NCBI RefSeq assembly: GCF_001956915.1
Contig: NZ_MLJO01000013.1
Span: 301,726-365,725, forward strand
Length of the DNA: 64,000 bases
Reading direction: 5' to 3'
Origin: Intrasporangium flavum
GTDB taxonomy: Bacteria; Actinomycetota; Actinomycetes; Actinomycetales; Dermatophilaceae
Made by a program: the position numbers and the translations under genes. The notes under the pieces were generated by a model. It made no database searches. It worked only from the letters and a program-made list of their open reading frames with translations, and was not told the origin of the DNA. Shown here piece after piece: positions 10,201 through 17,941 of the stretch (its first letter is position 1; every line of letters begins with the position of its first letter).

Positions 10201-10612
10201 GCCACAGCCACCAGCCCGCCGCGAGGGCCACGACGATGCCCGCGATGTCGACGACGCGTCCGAGGTCGCCACGGGTCTGCCACATCCACACGAAGGGGCG
10301 GCGGGCGGGCGGCAGCACCGCCACGAGACCGATGAGCACCCCGAGCGCCTGGAAGGCGGCGACGACCCAGAGGCCGATGCGCTTGCGGCCCAGCAGGGCC
10401 CGCGTCACGATCGCCAGCACGACGACCGACACGACGGTCGGCGCGACCGGCACGTTGAGCAGCCCGAAGACGACCTCCGCGGGCGAGGGGCCGGGCCGGC
10501 GCGGGTGGAACAGGGCGAGGAGCAGGGCCGCCGCGATGGCGACGGCGTAGGTTCCGGTGAGGACGCGCGCTGCGCGGGGCGAGCCCGGGTCGACCGGTCG
10601 GCGAGTGGCCAT
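7271..10612 (-). CDS. lysX: LysX: lysyl-phosphatidylglycerol synthase fused to lysine-tRNA ligase
   Basis: About 1113 residues; start chosen at ATG 10612 (MATRRPVDPG), with upstream in-frame codons judged too basic to be coding. Residues ~15-260 hold six or seven membrane spans. About 270-570 is a GNAT-like lysyltransferase domain (SLGYFATRRDKASVF, HVSLNFCMFRGVF). About 610-700 is an OB-fold. The C-terminus is a class II synthetase with motif 2 FELGRSFRNEGADATHNPEF and motif 3 PPTGGLGIGVDRLVMLL. In mycobacteria this two-domain protein charges tRNA-Lys and transfers lysine to phosphatidylglycerol, lowering net negative surface charge and conferring cationic-peptide resistance. All catalytic landmarks appear intact. 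Housekeeping LysS is probably elsewhere. Confidence 0.93.
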   Translation of the reverse strand: MATRRPVDPGSPRAARVLTGTYAVAIAAALLLALFHPRRPGPSPAEVVFGLLNVPVAPTVVSVVVLAIVTRALLGRKRIGLWVVAAFQALGVLIGLVAVLPPARRPFVWMWQTRGDLGRVVDIAGIVVALAAGWWLWRLRGQFTGRLQRGSGWLAAVALVVGSLATLGVAWGLLGAVGVPRSQARAVVGTVFAVLGGVSPRPGGFVPPWVVDVVALCVGLTILVAVTLFLASARPVNRWSPDREVSLRRLLARSGAGDSLGYFATRRDKASVFDGEGRAAVTYAVAAGVSLAAADPIGPREAWLPAIDAWRAEAREYGWLPAVIAASEEGARAYASRGMRVVALGDEAVLDPRRVDLDSARLTRVRQAATRARRAGVTVRVRRQADLSPEEREQADTLARQWRSSDTERGFSMALGRTGDPADGRVVHVLATGEDGVPVGLLTFVPWGRGGVSLDLMRRSPAAPNGTTELMVTEVLARADELGVGHVSLNFCMFRGVFAGSARLGSGTLTRLNASVLGLFDRFWQLERLYRATDKYDPEWTPRFLCYDDGLSLPQIAVAAAALEGFVPWPARHRSTSGVLDAERLAEVAALEASGPLTDPGRFAPRRSEESRHRLATLDRLRASGIDPYPVGGGTATPLALVPGVRCGTWTEGEAVEVVARVRELRDHGAVVFVTLEEAGARVQALLESSRTGRRSVDRFAADVDTGDLVRLVAETGHSRTGTPTLLVEDWRLEAKALHPVPWRGLADPEARVRRRSTDLLAHPGELELLRRRSSVVAALRRTLADRGFLEVETPMLHVTHGGATARPFRTHINAYGTDLSLRIAPELYLKRLLVGGIGPVFELGRSFRNEGADATHNPEFTSLEVYEPHADYVTMRHLAECLVREAATAVHGRPVIPLPTPERVRAGLDGVDLVDVGAPFPVVRVLDAVSEAVGLRVGPDTDLDVLLEVASRHGVTVPERAGWGAVVEELYAELVEPVTVLPTFYTDFPVETSPLVHPHRTERGLVERWDLVVAGMEVGTAYSELTDPVDQRRRLTEQSLRAAAGDPEAMEVDEDFLHALELGMPPTGGLGIGVDRLVMLLTNTSIRSVLTFPFVRPEPARPREKRETPSWS

Positions 10613-10788
10613 GGCACGACGATGGACCGCAGCGCTGGACGTTCGCTGGACGTCTCCTGTGGGCCTCGTGACGCGCAGGGAACTCTCAGGTTGCCACCGT
10701 GTCCTGCCGGGTATCGCCATGGGGGAGCGACGAGGTGACCGAGGTGACCGAGGCGGCCGACGAGCCGCCACGACCGGGAGGAGCCGGC

Positions 10789-12351
10789 ATGGCTGGTGCG
10801 GGACGGACGAACCGGGTGGGACGGGCGGGGGCGCTGCTGGGCGGGGTCGGCGCGGGGGTCGCGGCGCTCGCGACGTGGGACCTGCTGCAGCGCAAGCACA
10901 CCATCCTGCGGCGCTATCCGGTCGTCGGTCACCTGCGCTACCTGCTCGAGGACATCCGCCCCGAGCTGCAGCAGTACTTCATCGAGCGTGACTGGGACGG
11001 CCGTCCCTACGACCGCGACACCCGGTCGGTCGTCTACGAGCGGGCCAAGGGCATCCACGGCGAGCGGCCCTTCGGCACCGAGCTCGACGTCAACGAGGTC
11101 GGCTACGAGTACCTCGTGCACTCGATCGCGCCGACCGACCCGCCGAAGCAGCCGTTCCGGGTCGTCGTGGGTGGCCCCGACTGCTCCCGGCCCTACCCCA
11201 TGGCCCTGCTCAACGTGTCGGCGATGAGCTTCGGTGCCCTGTCTGCCAACGCGATCCGCGCCCTGAACAAGGGCGCCGCGATGGGTGGCTTCGCCCACGA
11301 CACCGGCGAGGGCGGCCTCTCGCCGTACCACCTGGAGAACGGTGGCGACATCGTCTGGGAGATCGGCACCGGCTACTTCGGGGCCCGCACCAAGGACGGC
11401 GACTTCGACCCGGACTCCTTCCGCGACAAGGCGGCCCACGACGCCGTCAAGTGCGTGTCGCTCAAGCTGAGCCAGGGCGCCAAGCCCGGTATCGGTGGCG
11501 TGCTCCCCGCGGCCAAGGTGACCAAGGAGATCGCCGACATCCGCGAGGTGCCGCAGGGGGAGAAGTGCGTCAGCCCCTCCTCGCACCGCGTCTTCCACAC
11601 CCCGGTCGAGCTCGTCGAGTTCATCGCCCGGATGCGCGAGCTCGCGGGCGGCAAGCCCGCCGGCTTCAAGCTCTGCGTCGGCTCGCGCGTCGACGCGCTC
11701 TCGATCTGCAAGGCGATGCTCGAGGTGGGCACGACGCCCGACTTCATCGTCGTCGACGGCTCCGAGGGCGGCACGGGCGCGGCACCGCTCGAGTTCGAGG
11801 ACCACGTGGGCATGCCGCTGACGCACGGCCTGATGACCCTGCACAACGCCCTGGTCGGCGTCGGGCTGCGCGACCGCATCCGGATCGGCGCGAGCGGCAA
11901 GGTGGCCGCCGGCAACGACATCGTCAAGCGCCTCGTCCAGGGCGCCGACTACACGAACGCCGCGCGCGCCATGATGATGGCCGCCGGCTGCATCCAGGCC
12001 CAGCGCTGCCACACCGACAAGTGCCCGAGCGGCGTCGCGACCCAGAACGCCCGCCGCGCCAGGGCGCTCGACGTCGGTGACAAGAGCGTGCGCGTCAAGC
12101 AGTACCAGGAGGCCACGGTCGAGTCGGCCATGAAGATCATGGCGGCCATGGGCGTCACCGACCCCTCGCAGCTGAACCCCCACCACCTGCGCCGCAACGT
12201 CACCGCGACGACGACGCACTCCTACGCCGAGCTCTACGAGTGGCTCGAGCCCGGGCAGCTGCTCGCCGAGCCGCCGCAGGCCTGGGCGGCCGACTGGGAC
12301 CTCGCCACGCCCGACCGGTTCGCGCCGCACGCCTCGCCCCGCCACCTCTGA
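10789..12351 (+). CDS. FMN-binding glutamate-synthase-like oxidoreductase
   Basis: This 520-residue protein starts at ATG 10789 with GGGAGGAG about 6 nt upstream. A short N-terminal hydrophobic segment (ALLGGVGAGVAALAT) precedes the barrel. It has the FMN-barrel signatures of the GltB synthase domain: MSFGALSANAIRALNKGA, HDTGEGGLSPYH and VVDGSEGGTGAAP. It also has the three-Cys iron-sulfur pattern C-x5-C-x4-C in GCIQAQRCHTDKCPSG. It lacks the class II glutaminase domain and the alpha/beta-subunit regions of full glutamate synthase. Stand-alone versions are common in actinobacteria, with uncertain electron donor and product. It is followed 11 nt downstream by the TPP enzyme gene. Confidence 0.85.
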   Translation: MAGAGRTNRVGRAGALLGGVGAGVAALATWDLLQRKHTILRRYPVVGHLRYLLEDIRPELQQYFIERDWDGRPYDRDTRSVVYERAKGIHGERPFGTELDVNEVGYEYLVHSIAPTDPPKQPFRVVVGGPDCSRPYPMALLNVSAMSFGALSANAIRALNKGAAMGGFAHDTGEGGLSPYHLENGGDIVWEIGTGYFGARTKDGDFDPDSFRDKAAHDAVKCVSLKLSQGAKPGIGGVLPAAKVTKEIADIREVPQGEKCVSPSSHRVFHTPVELVEFIARMRELAGGKPAGFKLCVGSRVDALSICKAMLEVGTTPDFIVVDGSEGGTGAAPLEFEDHVGMPLTHGLMTLHNALVGVGLRDRIRIGASGKVAAGNDIVKRLVQGADYTNAARAMMMAAGCIQAQRCHTDKCPSGVATQNARRARALDVGDKSVRVKQYQEATVESAMKIMAAMGVTDPSQLNPHHLRRNVTATTTHSYAELYEWLEPGQLLAEPPQAWAADWDLATPDRFAPHASPRHL

Positions 12352-12362
12352 GGGAGGACCAC

Positions 12363-14087
12363 ATGACCACCGTCGCCGAGCACGTCGTCAGGGCGCTCGC
12401 GGACGCCGGCGTCAGGCAGGTGTGGGGCGTCGTCGGCGACGCCCTCAACCCGCTGACCGACGCCATTCGCACCGAGGAGCGCGTCGAGTGGGTGGGCGTG
12501 CGCCACGAGGAGGTCGCCGCCTTCGCCGTCAGCGCGCAGGCCCAGCTGACCGGCACCATCGGCGTCTGCATGGGCACCGTCGGGCCGGGATCGATCCACC
12601 TGCTCAACGGCCTCTACGACGCCAAGAAGTCGCACGCCCCGGTCCTCGCCGTCTGCGGCCAGGTGCCGAGCGAGGAGATCGGCAGCGACTTCTTCCAGGA
12701 GGTCGACAACGACGCGCTCTTCGCCGACGTGTCGGTGTGGGCGCACACGCTGACCTCGCCGAGCCAGCTGCCGCACCTGCTCGAGCAGGCCGTCAACGCC
12801 GCCTACGCCCACCGCGGCGTCGCGGTGCTGACGCTGCCCGGCGACGTCGGCGGGCTCGACGTGCCCAAGGGCGCGGCGCCTGCGTCGTTCGCCCCGGCGG
12901 CGGTGCCGGCGCCGGCACCCGAGGACCAGGTGCGCGCGGCGGCCGAGGTGCTCGGCGGCGACGTCGCCGTGACGCTGCTCGTGGGCTGCGGCGCCCGCGA
13001 GGCCCGCGCCGAGGTGCTCGAGCTGGCCGACACGCTCGCGGCCCCGATGGTGCTGACGCTCAAGGCCAAGGAGGGCCTCGAGCGCGACAACCCGTTCGAG
13101 GTCGGCCAGTCCGGGCTCATCGGCAACCCGGCGGCCGCCAAGGCGATGGACGCCTGCGACGTGCTGCTCCTCGTCGGCACCGACTTCCCGTACCGGGACT
13201 GGTACCCGACGGGCAAGACCGTCCTGCAGCTCGACGCGCGGGGCGAGCACATCGGGCGTCGCACCAGCGTCGACCACGCCCTCGTCGGCGATGCCCGGTC
13301 CACCCTGCGCGCGCTGCTGCCGCTGCTGACCCGACGCGAGGACCGCCGCCACCTCGAGGCCGCGACCGACGCCTACCGCGCGTGGCACGACCGCCAGGCC
13401 GCCCTGCTCGACCCCGACCACGACGAGTCGCTCCTCGGTCGCGCCCGCGCCCTGCTCGACAACCCCGACGAGCGGATCCGGCCGGAGGCCGTGGCCGCGG
13501 CCGTCGACCGGCACGCCCCGGACACCACGGTCTTCACGAGCGACACCGGTATGTCGACGGCGTGGCTGGCGCGTCACGTGCGGATGGGCGGCACCCGCCG
13601 GCTCGTCGGCTCCTACAACCTCGGCTCGATGGCCAACGCGATGCCGATGGCCCTCGGTGCCCAGGCCCTCGACCGGTCGCGGCCGGTCTGCGCCTTCGCC
13701 GGCGACGGCGGGCTCATGATGCTCCTCGGCGACCTGCGCACGGCGGTCACCTACCGGCTCCCCGTCCGGGTCGTCGTCTTCGACAACGGCCGCCTCGGCA
13801 TGGTCAAGCTCGAGCAGGAGCAGGGCGGCCTGCCCGAGTTCGGCACGCAGCTGGACAACCCCGACCTCGCCGCCGTCGCCTCCGCGATGGGGCTCGCGGC
13901 CCGGCGGGTCACCGACCCCGCCGAGCTCGACGACGCCGTCCGCTGGGCCTTCGGGGTCGACGGGCCGGTGCTGCTCGACGTCGTGACCAACCCCGACGAG
14001 GTGGCCGTGCCCCCGAAGCCGACCCTGGCCCAGGGCTGGGGCTTCGCGATCGCGAAGTCCAAGGAGGTCCTCGAGAGCCGACGATGA
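12363..14087 (+). CDS. poxB: ThDP-dependent pyruvate dehydrogenase (quinone)/pyruvate oxidase-like enzyme
   Basis: At 574 residues it matches E. coli PoxB (572). GGGAGG lies 5 nt before ATG 12363. The pyrimidine-binding domain has WVGVRHEEVAAFAVSAQAQL (catalytic Glu in HEE) and MGTVGPGSIHLLNGLYDA. The diphosphate-binding domain has FAGDGGLMMLLGDLRTA followed by VVFDNGRLGMVKLE, the GDG...N motif. PoxB decarboxylates pyruvate to acetate and CO2, passing electrons through FAD to quinone at the membrane. Other members of this superfamily (acetolactate synthase, sulfoacetaldehyde lyase) look less like it because the C-terminal region FGTQLDNPDLAAVASAMGL follows PoxB. Membrane activation by the last residues cannot be judged here. 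Confidence 0.8.
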   Translation: MTTVAEHVVRALADAGVRQVWGVVGDALNPLTDAIRTEERVEWVGVRHEEVAAFAVSAQAQLTGTIGVCMGTVGPGSIHLLNGLYDAKKSHAPVLAVCGQVPSEEIGSDFFQEVDNDALFADVSVWAHTLTSPSQLPHLLEQAVNAAYAHRGVAVLTLPGDVGGLDVPKGAAPASFAPAAVPAPAPEDQVRAAAEVLGGDVAVTLLVGCGAREARAEVLELADTLAAPMVLTLKAKEGLERDNPFEVGQSGLIGNPAAAKAMDACDVLLLVGTDFPYRDWYPTGKTVLQLDARGEHIGRRTSVDHALVGDARSTLRALLPLLTRREDRRHLEAATDAYRAWHDRQAALLDPDHDESLLGRARALLDNPDERIRPEAVAAAVDRHAPDTTVFTSDTGMSTAWLARHVRMGGTRRLVGSYNLGSMANAMPMALGAQALDRSRPVCAFAGDGGLMMLLGDLRTAVTYRLPVRVVVFDNGRLGMVKLEQEQGGLPEFGTQLDNPDLAAVASAMGLAARRVTDPAELDDAVRWAFGVDGPVLLDVVTNPDEVAVPPKPTLAQGWGFAIAKSKEVLESRR

Positions 14088-14097
14088 GGAGGTCACC

Positions 14098-14958
14098 GTG
14101 TGCCGACTGTTCGGCCTGACCGCCGGGCGCACCCGCGTCCGGGCCACGTTCTGGCTGCTCGATGCCCCCGACAGCCTCGCCGAGCAGTCGCACGCCAACC
14201 CCGACGGCACCGGCCTCGGCACCTTCGACGCCGACGGACGACCGGTCGTCGAGAAGCAGCCGCTCGCCGCCTTCGACGACGCCGACTTCGCGAGCGAGGC
14301 GCGCGAGCGGGTCAGTGCGACGTTCGTGGCGCACGTGCGGCACTCCTCCGGCGCCGCCCTGCGGCCCGAGAACACCCACCCCTTCGAGCAGGACGGGCGG
14401 CTGTTCGCGCACAACGGCGTCGTCGAGGGGACGGACGCGCTCGACCGCCACCTCGGCGAGGACCGCCGCCTCGTGCACGGGCAGACCGACTCCGAGCGGC
14501 TCTTCGCGCTCGTGACCCGCGAGACCGCCCGCGCGGGTGGCGACGTCGGCGCCGGGATCACGGCCGCGCTGCGCTGGGTCGCCGACGAGCTGCCCGTCTA
14601 CGCCGCCAACCTCGTGCTGACGACGGCCACCGACCTGTGGGCCGTGCGCTACCCGGACACCCACGTGCTGTGGGTCCTCGAGCGGCACCGACCCCTGGGC
14701 CGGCTGCACCACCGGTCGCGGGCCGGCACGCGGGTGCTGTCCGAGGAGCTGTCCGACACCCCGAGCGTCGTCGTGGCGAGCGAGCGCCTCGACGAGGACC
14801 GTTGGCGGATGCTCGAGCCCGGCGTCCTGCTCCACGTCGACGAGGCGCTGCGGGTCACCCAGGAGGTCGTCGTCGACCACGAGCCTCGGCACCGGCTCAC
14901 CCTCGAGGACCTCGGGGCGGCGGCGGCCGTGTCGCAGCGCCCGACGGGTCGGGGCTGA
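14098..14958 (+). CDS. Class II glutamine amidotransferase (YafJ/EgtC-like)
   Basis: This 286-residue protein begins at GTG 14098 after GAGGAGG, leaving Cys2 as the N-terminal nucleophile once Met is removed (MCRLFGLTAG). Further N-terminal-hydrolase landmarks are the NPDGTGLGTF turn, VAHVRHSSGA and ENTHPFEQDGRLFAHNG, where His and Asn shape the oxyanion hole. It is the size of YafJ-type stand-alone amidotransferases and related EgtC (gamma-glutamyl hercynylcysteine sulfoxide hydrolase). No other ergothioneine genes are near, so EgtC is unlikely. It starts 11 nt after the PoxB-like gene. The actual amide donor and acceptor are unknown. Confidence 0.82.
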   Translation: MCRLFGLTAGRTRVRATFWLLDAPDSLAEQSHANPDGTGLGTFDADGRPVVEKQPLAAFDDADFASEARERVSATFVAHVRHSSGAALRPENTHPFEQDGRLFAHNGVVEGTDALDRHLGEDRRLVHGQTDSERLFALVTRETARAGGDVGAGITAALRWVADELPVYAANLVLTTATDLWAVRYPDTHVLWVLERHRPLGRLHHRSRAGTRVLSEELSDTPSVVVASERLDEDRWRMLEPGVLLHVDEALRVTQEVVVDHEPRHRLTLEDLGAAAAVSQRPTGRG

Positions 14959-15001
14959 ACCACCGGAAGGCGGGGGACGCGGGGGGGCGGCGGAAATGCG
15001 C

Positions 15002-15631
15002 TCAGCCGCGCACGACGCGACGGGCGAGGTCGGTCCAGCCGGCGAGGATGCGGTCGCGGTCGATGCCGAGGTCGAGCTGCTGGCGCAGGATCGGCACCTC
15101 GAGCGGGGCCAGGAGCGCGGTGGCGAGCACCGGGAGGTCGCCCTCGACGCCCGCGGAGGCGAGCAGCACCCGCACGTGCGCCGTGTGGAACGCAGCGGCC
15201 GGCAGCGAGCGGCCGTAGCGGCCGACCGCGGCCACGACGAGGTCGCCGTGCAGCAGGTTGCGGTCGAGGCGGGACTCACCGAAGGCGAGCAGGCGCGTCA
15301 GCGGTGGGGCGCCCGGGCCGAGCGGCGGGGGACCGGAGATGACCTGCTGCTGCCAGACCGTCTCGCTGTGGTTGAGCAGCGCCGCCATGAGGCCGGCCCG
15401 GCTGCCGAACCGGCGGAACACGGTGCCCTTGCCGACGTGCGCGGCGGCCGCGACGGCGTCCATGGTCACGGCGTCGACCCCGCACGTCTCGACGAGCCGG
15501 TGGGCGGCGTCGAGGAGGGCCTCGCGGTTGCGCGCGGCGTCGGCCCGCTCGGCGCGCTCGGGCGCCAGCCCGAGGTCGACGGGCTGCCCCGGGCGGCGTC
15601 CGGCGGCGACGGGCGGACGGGTCGATGGCAC
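15002..15631 (-). CDS. TetR-family transcriptional regulator
   Basis: This is 209 residues from GTG 15631; no strong Shine-Dalgarno site is seen, so the start is provisional. The N-terminal helix-turn-helix lies at about residues 30-75: REALLDAAHRLVETCGVDAV, then MDAVAAAAHVGKGTVFRRFG. The C-terminal ligand domain is helical and ends LDLGIDRDRILAGWTDLA. TetR proteins usually repress a divergent neighbour. Here that is the FMN-reductase gene starting at 15736, and a 20-bp palindrome sits between the two. The reductase is damaged, so the regulator may now control only itself or other loci. Confidence 0.88.
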   Translation of the reverse strand: MPSTRPPVAAGRRPGQPVDLGLAPERAERADAARNREALLDAAHRLVETCGVDAVTMDAVAAAAHVGKGTVFRRFGSRAGLMAALLNHSETVWQQQVISGPPPLGPGAPPLTRLLAFGESRLDRNLLHGDLVVAAVGRYGRSLPAAAFHTAHVRVLLASAGVEGDLPVLATALLAPLEVPILRQQLDLGIDRDRILAGWTDLARRVVRG

Positions 15632-15707
15632 CCGCCGATCGTAGGGGGAGCCGCGGACGGCGTCCGCCGGTTTTCGGGTCCCCGGGTGCCTCCGCGCAGG
15701 GGAATAG

Positions 15708-15727
15708 AAGCGGACCAAGGTCCGTTT
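15708..15727. promoter_or_regulatory. Operator-like palindrome for the TetR regulator
   Basis: AAGCGGACC-AA-GGTCCGTTT: two 9-nt arms matching at 8 of 9 positions, centred between divergent genes and ending 8 nt before ATG 15736. Size and position fit a TetR dimer site covering the start of the reductase transcript. Binding is inferred. Confidence 0.6.
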
Positions 15728-15735
15728 GGGTCGAC

Positions 15736-16157
15736 ATGACCAACGCTGCCACCCCCCGCACCCGCGTCGCCGTCCTCGTCGGGAGCCTGCGCACCGACTC
15801 GGTGAACCGCCGCATCGCCGAGGCGCTGCGCGACCAGGCGCCCGAGGGCGTCGAGCTCGACATCGTCGACGGTCTCGGTGCGCTCCCGTTCTACAACGAG
15901 GACATCGACGGTGCCGAGGCGCCCTCGGTCGTCGCCGACCTGCGACGCGTCGTCGGCTCGGCCGACCGCGTCCTCGCCGTGACGCCCGAGTACAACGGCA
16001 CGATGCCCGCCGTGCTCAACAACGCCACGTCGTCGCCGACGTCGAGGTGTCGCAGACGACGATCGACACCGACGTCCTCGGCGACCCGGCCGTCTTCGCC
16101 CGGCTCACCGACGCGCTCGCGACGCTCGTTGCGACCGACGCGTCCGTGGCCGCCTGA
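15736..16157 (+). pseudogene. NAD(P)H-dependent FMN reductase, internal deletion with frameshift
   Basis: The first ~95 codons read as a flavodoxin-like FMN reductase: VAVLVGSLRTDSVNRRIAEA (phosphate-binding loop) and RVLAVTPEYNGTMPAVLNNA. The family then continues with a segment of about 45-50 residues that is absent here. At about 16023-16026 the frame changes, and the usual C-terminus resumes in another phase (HVVADVEVSQTTIDTDVLG), stopping at 16157. The frame of the N-terminus instead runs into Arg/Ser/Pro-rich nonsense to 16212. An out-of-frame deletion would inactivate the enzyme, since part of the flavin and dimer region is gone. A sequencing or assembly error is also possible. Divergent from the TetR gene. 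Confidence 0.75.
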
Positions 16158-16237
16158 GCCTCCCCTCCCGACGCGCCGCCCGCGACGCGTCGCCACGCCT
16201 CTGACCTCCTGACCCCACCCCCCTGACCCACGACCAC

Positions 16238-16268
16238 GAGGCCGGGCCGGCGCTGCCGGCCCGGCCTC
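16238..16268. terminator. Hairpin terminator
   Basis: Perfect 14-bp stem GAGGCCGGGCCGGC with a GCT loop, in the 270-nt gap between the broken reductase and the next gene. No T-run follows, as is usual for high-GC actinobacterial terminators. Apart from this hairpin I see nothing coding in 16158-16430. Confidence 0.65.
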
Positions 16269-16430
16269 GGTCCGTCACGGTTGCCGGGCGCGACGGCCCC
16301 TCCGGCGTAGACTCGAACCGGCGCACGATCGCCAGGGCGACGCGGCCCCGACCCAACGCGGCACGACCTCTCCCGACCCGGTCGGGGGCGTCGGGGCGGC
16401 TCACCCGTGACCAACGGACCAGGAGGTGCC

Positions 16431-16745
16431 ATGGGTGACAACATCGGACTGTGGGTGCTGCTCGGCGTCGTCGTCATCGTCGTCGCGGGGGCCGCGTTCA
16501 TGCAGAGCCGCCGCGGGGGCGACAACGACACGCTGAACCGGCACGCCGACGACACCGCCGTCGAGCGCGACCACCACCCCGAGGGCGCCGAGCGGTCGCA
16601 CCTCGTCGGCAACCCGCCCATCGACACCATCACGACCCAGGGCTGGGGCGTGGCCCAGGCGGGCGAGGGCGCCGAGCCGGAGGAGCTGCCCGAGGACGTC
16701 CACCCGGAGTTCCACGAGGACCCGCGCCACCGCCGCAAGCACTAG
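16431..16745 (+). CDS. Small single-pass membrane protein, unknown function
   Basis: 104 residues; ATG 16431 is chosen because AGGAGG lies 4 nt upstream. Residues ~5-24 (IGLWVLLGVVVIVVAGAAFM) form one membrane span. The rest is hydrophilic, with Asp/His/Glu-rich stretches (DDTAVERDHHPEG, DVHPEFHEDPRHRRKH). No known domain is recognised. The gene is flanked on both sides by strong hairpin terminators, so it looks like a monocistronic unit. The charged tail carries seven His residues, which could bind metal, but this is speculation. Confidence 0.7.
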   Translation: MGDNIGLWVLLGVVVIVVAGAAFMQSRRGGDNDTLNRHADDTAVERDHHPEGAERSHLVGNPPIDTITTQGWGVAQAGEGAEPEELPEDVHPEFHEDPRHRRKH

Positions 16746-16766
16746 CCGCGCTGCTCCCACCGCACC

Positions 16767-16801
16767 GGAGGCCGCGTCCCGCACGCCGGGACGCGGCCTC
16801 C
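16767..16801 (+). terminator. Hairpin terminator
   Basis: A 15-bp stem (GGAGGCCGCGTCCCG) with a CACGC loop begins 22 nt after the stop of the small membrane protein gene. Confidence 0.7.
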
Positions 16802-16849
16802 GCGCGTCGGCACGTCGGGACGCGGCGCCCGGCGGGGCAGACTGGCGGC

Positions 16850-17940
16850 ATGGCGAGCGTCGAGACGAACTGGGCCGGCAACCACTCCTACACCGGGCGC
16901 GTCGAGCGGCCGGGCAGCATCGAGGCGCTGCAGGAGGTCGTCGCGCGCGAGCCGCGGGTCCGGCCGCTCGGGTCGCGGCACTCCTTCACCGACCTCACCG
17001 ACAGCGACGGGGTGCTCGTCTCCCTCGAAGGCCTTCCGACGAGCGTCGAGGTCGACCCCGGGGCGCGCACCGCGACCGTCCGGGGCCGGGCCCTCTACGG
17101 CGAGGTCGCCCGCGCCCTCGAGGGCCGGGGCTGGGCGTTGGGCAACCTCGCGTCGTTGCCGCACATCTCGGTGGCCGGCGCGGTCGCGACCGGCACGCAC
17201 GGGTCCGGCGATGCCAACGGCTCGCTCGCGACGGCGGTGTGCGGCCTGGAGGTCGTCGGCCCCGACGGCGCGCTCCGGACGTTGACGAGCGGCGACGCCG
17301 ACCTGCCGGGCAGTGTCGTGGCGCTCGGTGCGCTCGGCGTCGTCACCGGCCTGACGCTGCGGCTCGAGCCGACCTTCACGGTGCGCCAGGACGTCTACAC
17401 GGGCCTGTCGTGGGAGCGCCTGGCCACCGACCTCGACGCCGTCACCTCCGACGCGTACAGCGTCAGCCTCTTCACGCGCTGGGACGACGCGGGCATCTAC
17501 CAGGCGTGGCGCAAGAGCCGCGAGGACTCGGCGCCGGACACCTTCTTCGGTGCGCCGCGGGCGGCGGCCACGATGCACATGCTCGAGGGCGGACCCACCG
17601 AGTCGGTGACCCGCCAGCAGGGCGAGTCCGGCCCGTGGCTCGACCGGCTGCCGCACTTCCGGATGGAGTTCACCCCGAGCCGCGGCGAGGAGCTGCAGAG
17701 CGAGTACCTCGTGCCGCGCACCGCGGCCCGTGAGGCGATCGCGGGCCTGCGCGCCCTCGGCGACCGGATGGCGCCGGTTCTGCAGGCGTGCGAGCTGCGC
17801 ACGGTGGCCGCCGACGACCTGTGGCTGAGCAGCTCCTACGGCCACGACGCCCTCGGCATCCACTTCACGTGGGTGCGTGACGTGCCGGCCGTCTACGCCG
17901 TGCTGCCCGCCCTCGAGGAGCTGCTCCTGCGGCGCCTGAG
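16850..17940 (+). pseudogene. Alditol/xylitol-oxidase-like FAD enzyme, C-terminus missing
   Basis: From ATG 16850 about 360 residues read as a VAO-type flavoprotein: PLGSRHSFTDLTD (the His of GSRHSF carries covalent FAD in Streptomyces AldO), ISVAGAVATGTHGSGDANG and LGIHFTWVRDVPAVYAVLPA. AldO relatives are about 415-420 residues and end with an HWGK-containing block plus a DPDGKF-type tail. Here recognisable sequence stops at about 17930. The frame stays open to 19201 but only as the antisense of the AGE-family gene, whose stop codon (17942-17944) abuts the break. The conserved C-terminal active-site Lys region is therefore lost and activity is unlikely. A genomic deletion or an assembly artefact would both explain it. 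Confidence 0.72.
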
Positions 17941-17941
17941 A

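Noticed and set aside
6168..10289. A 1373-codon open frame on the minus strand
   Set aside because: Only its last 370 codons (from GTG 7280) are a gene; the rest is an Arg/Pro/Ala-rich shadow of lysX, whose own frame has clear catalytic motifs.
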